From contig CANEWV010000087.1 in assembly GCA_947442905.1 (NCBI GenBank), positions 1 to 7,057 on the forward strand: a DNA stretch of 7,057 nucleotides, given 5' to 3'. Shown here one piece after another: positions 6,619 through 7,057 of this stretch; position 1 is the first letter of the stretch; each line of letters starts with the position of its first letter. The position numbers and the translations under genes are program-made. The DNA is from Chitinophagaceae bacterium. GTDB taxonomy: Bacteria > Bacteroidota > Bacteroidia > Chitinophagales > Chitinophagaceae. The notes below the pieces were generated by a model that saw only the letters and a list, made by a program, of their open reading frames with translations, ran no database searches and was not told where the DNA came from.

Positions 6619-7057
6619 TGCCCATTAACGAGCATCCGATGCAGGCGTTGGCTGGTTTTTTACCAGACAAAAGTTTTGAGCAGGTACTTGCGTATTTGCA
6701 TGAATACCGGGTGCATTTAACCATTACCAAACAGCGTAAATCGGTACTTGGCGATTACCGTCATCCGGGTAGGGGCGCCAACCACCGCATTAGTATCAAT
6801 GGTAATTTAAACAAGTACGAATTTCTTATTACGTTTTTGCACGAGCTTGCGCATTTATTGACTTTCGAAAAATTTAATGGCCGCGTAGAAGCACATGGCA
6901 AAGAATGGAAATTTTGTTACGGGCAGTTGTTGCAACATTTTGTGGCGCAACAAATTTTTCCGACCGAAATTGAAAAAGCACTTCAAAAATCTATTTTAAA
7001 TCCAGCAGCTACGGCAGGTGGTGAAACTGAACTCTTAATGGTACTTCGCGGCTACAA
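6618..7057 (+). CDS. SprT-like zinc metalloprotease-fold protein (3'-truncated by window edge)
   Basis: The open frame runs from ATG at 6618 to the window edge with no stop, showing 146 complete codons; Bacteroidota homologues are usually about 200 residues, so roughly a quarter is missing. The diagnostic feature is the zincin helix H75-E-L-A-H79 followed by a third His ligand at 93 within E-A-H-G-K-E-W (91-97), the SprT/Spartan-domain arrangement H-E-x-x-H...H-G-x-x-W. Upstream are the domain's beta strands (about 31-62), including G-D-Y-R-H-P (45-50) and H-R-I-S-I-N (56-61). The C-terminal zinc-binding or basic segment typical of SprT proteins would lie outside the window. Metal binding and proteolysis are predicted from the family; substrates are unknown, and the DNA-protein crosslink role of eukaryotic Spartan should not be assumed. 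The start overlaps the preceding stop (TAATG), placing it in the atpZ cluster. A second in-frame ATG (Met8, 6639) is possible but less likely given the overlap. Confidence 0.88.
   Translation, partial: MPINEHPMQALAGFLPDKSFEQVLAYLHEYRVHLTITKQRKSVLGDYRHPGRGANHRISINGNLNKYEFLITFLHELAHLLTFEKFNGRVEAHGKEWKFCYGQLLQHFVAQQIFPTEIEKALQKSILNPAATAGGETELLMVLRGY

Overview
The window looks like a chromosomal segment of a Bacteroidota bacterium, most likely of the Chitinophagaceae/Sphingobacteriia type, although the exact family is inference. The grounds are two type IX secretion system (T9SS) proteins, a system confined to this phylum and close relatives; an AT-rich sequence; gene starts without clear Shine-Dalgarno sequences; and a divergent porW/atpZ arrangement that I recall from other Bacteroidota. 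There is no RNA gene, insertion sequence or CRISPR array. Coding density is very high, and the longest non-coding stretch is the 94-bp divergent region at 5460-5553.

Layout. (1) Positions 1-664, + strand: the C-terminal two thirds or so of PorQ, an outer-membrane T9SS protein whose start lies outside the window. (2) Positions 661-5459, - strand: a two-gene unit transcribed from the divergent region. porW/sprE (T9SS periplasmic TPR protein) comes first, followed 11 bp later by a bifunctional class A penicillin-binding protein (PBP1A type). The stop codons of the PBP gene and porQ overlap tail to tail by 4 bp. (3) Positions 5554-7057, + strand: a tight four-gene cluster. It holds a 132-aa membrane protein that resembles the N-terminal half of Bacteroidota M23 peptidases but has no peptidase domain, AtpZ, a four-helix membrane protein of the AtpI/subunit-I kind, and an SprT-like zinc metalloprotease-fold protein that runs off the right edge. 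Gaps inside this cluster are 0 bp, 3 bp and a 1-bp stop/start overlap (TAATG).

How they fit together. The left two thirds is an envelope module. PorQ belongs to the cell-surface attachment complex of the T9SS, PorW links the periplasmic ring and motor to the outer-membrane translocon, and the PBP builds peptidoglycan, through which the secretion machine must pass. The right third begins like the leader region of an F1Fo ATP synthase locus (AtpZ and AtpI-like accessory proteins), but an SprT-like gene follows where atpB might be expected.

No wholly new multi-gene system is evident. The points most worth a second look are the M23-like protein without its catalytic domain, the PorW homologue without a lipobox cysteine, the SprT-like gene coupled to atpZ/atpI, a perfect 11-bp hairpin inside atpZ, and a tandem 10-bp repeat in the divergent control region.
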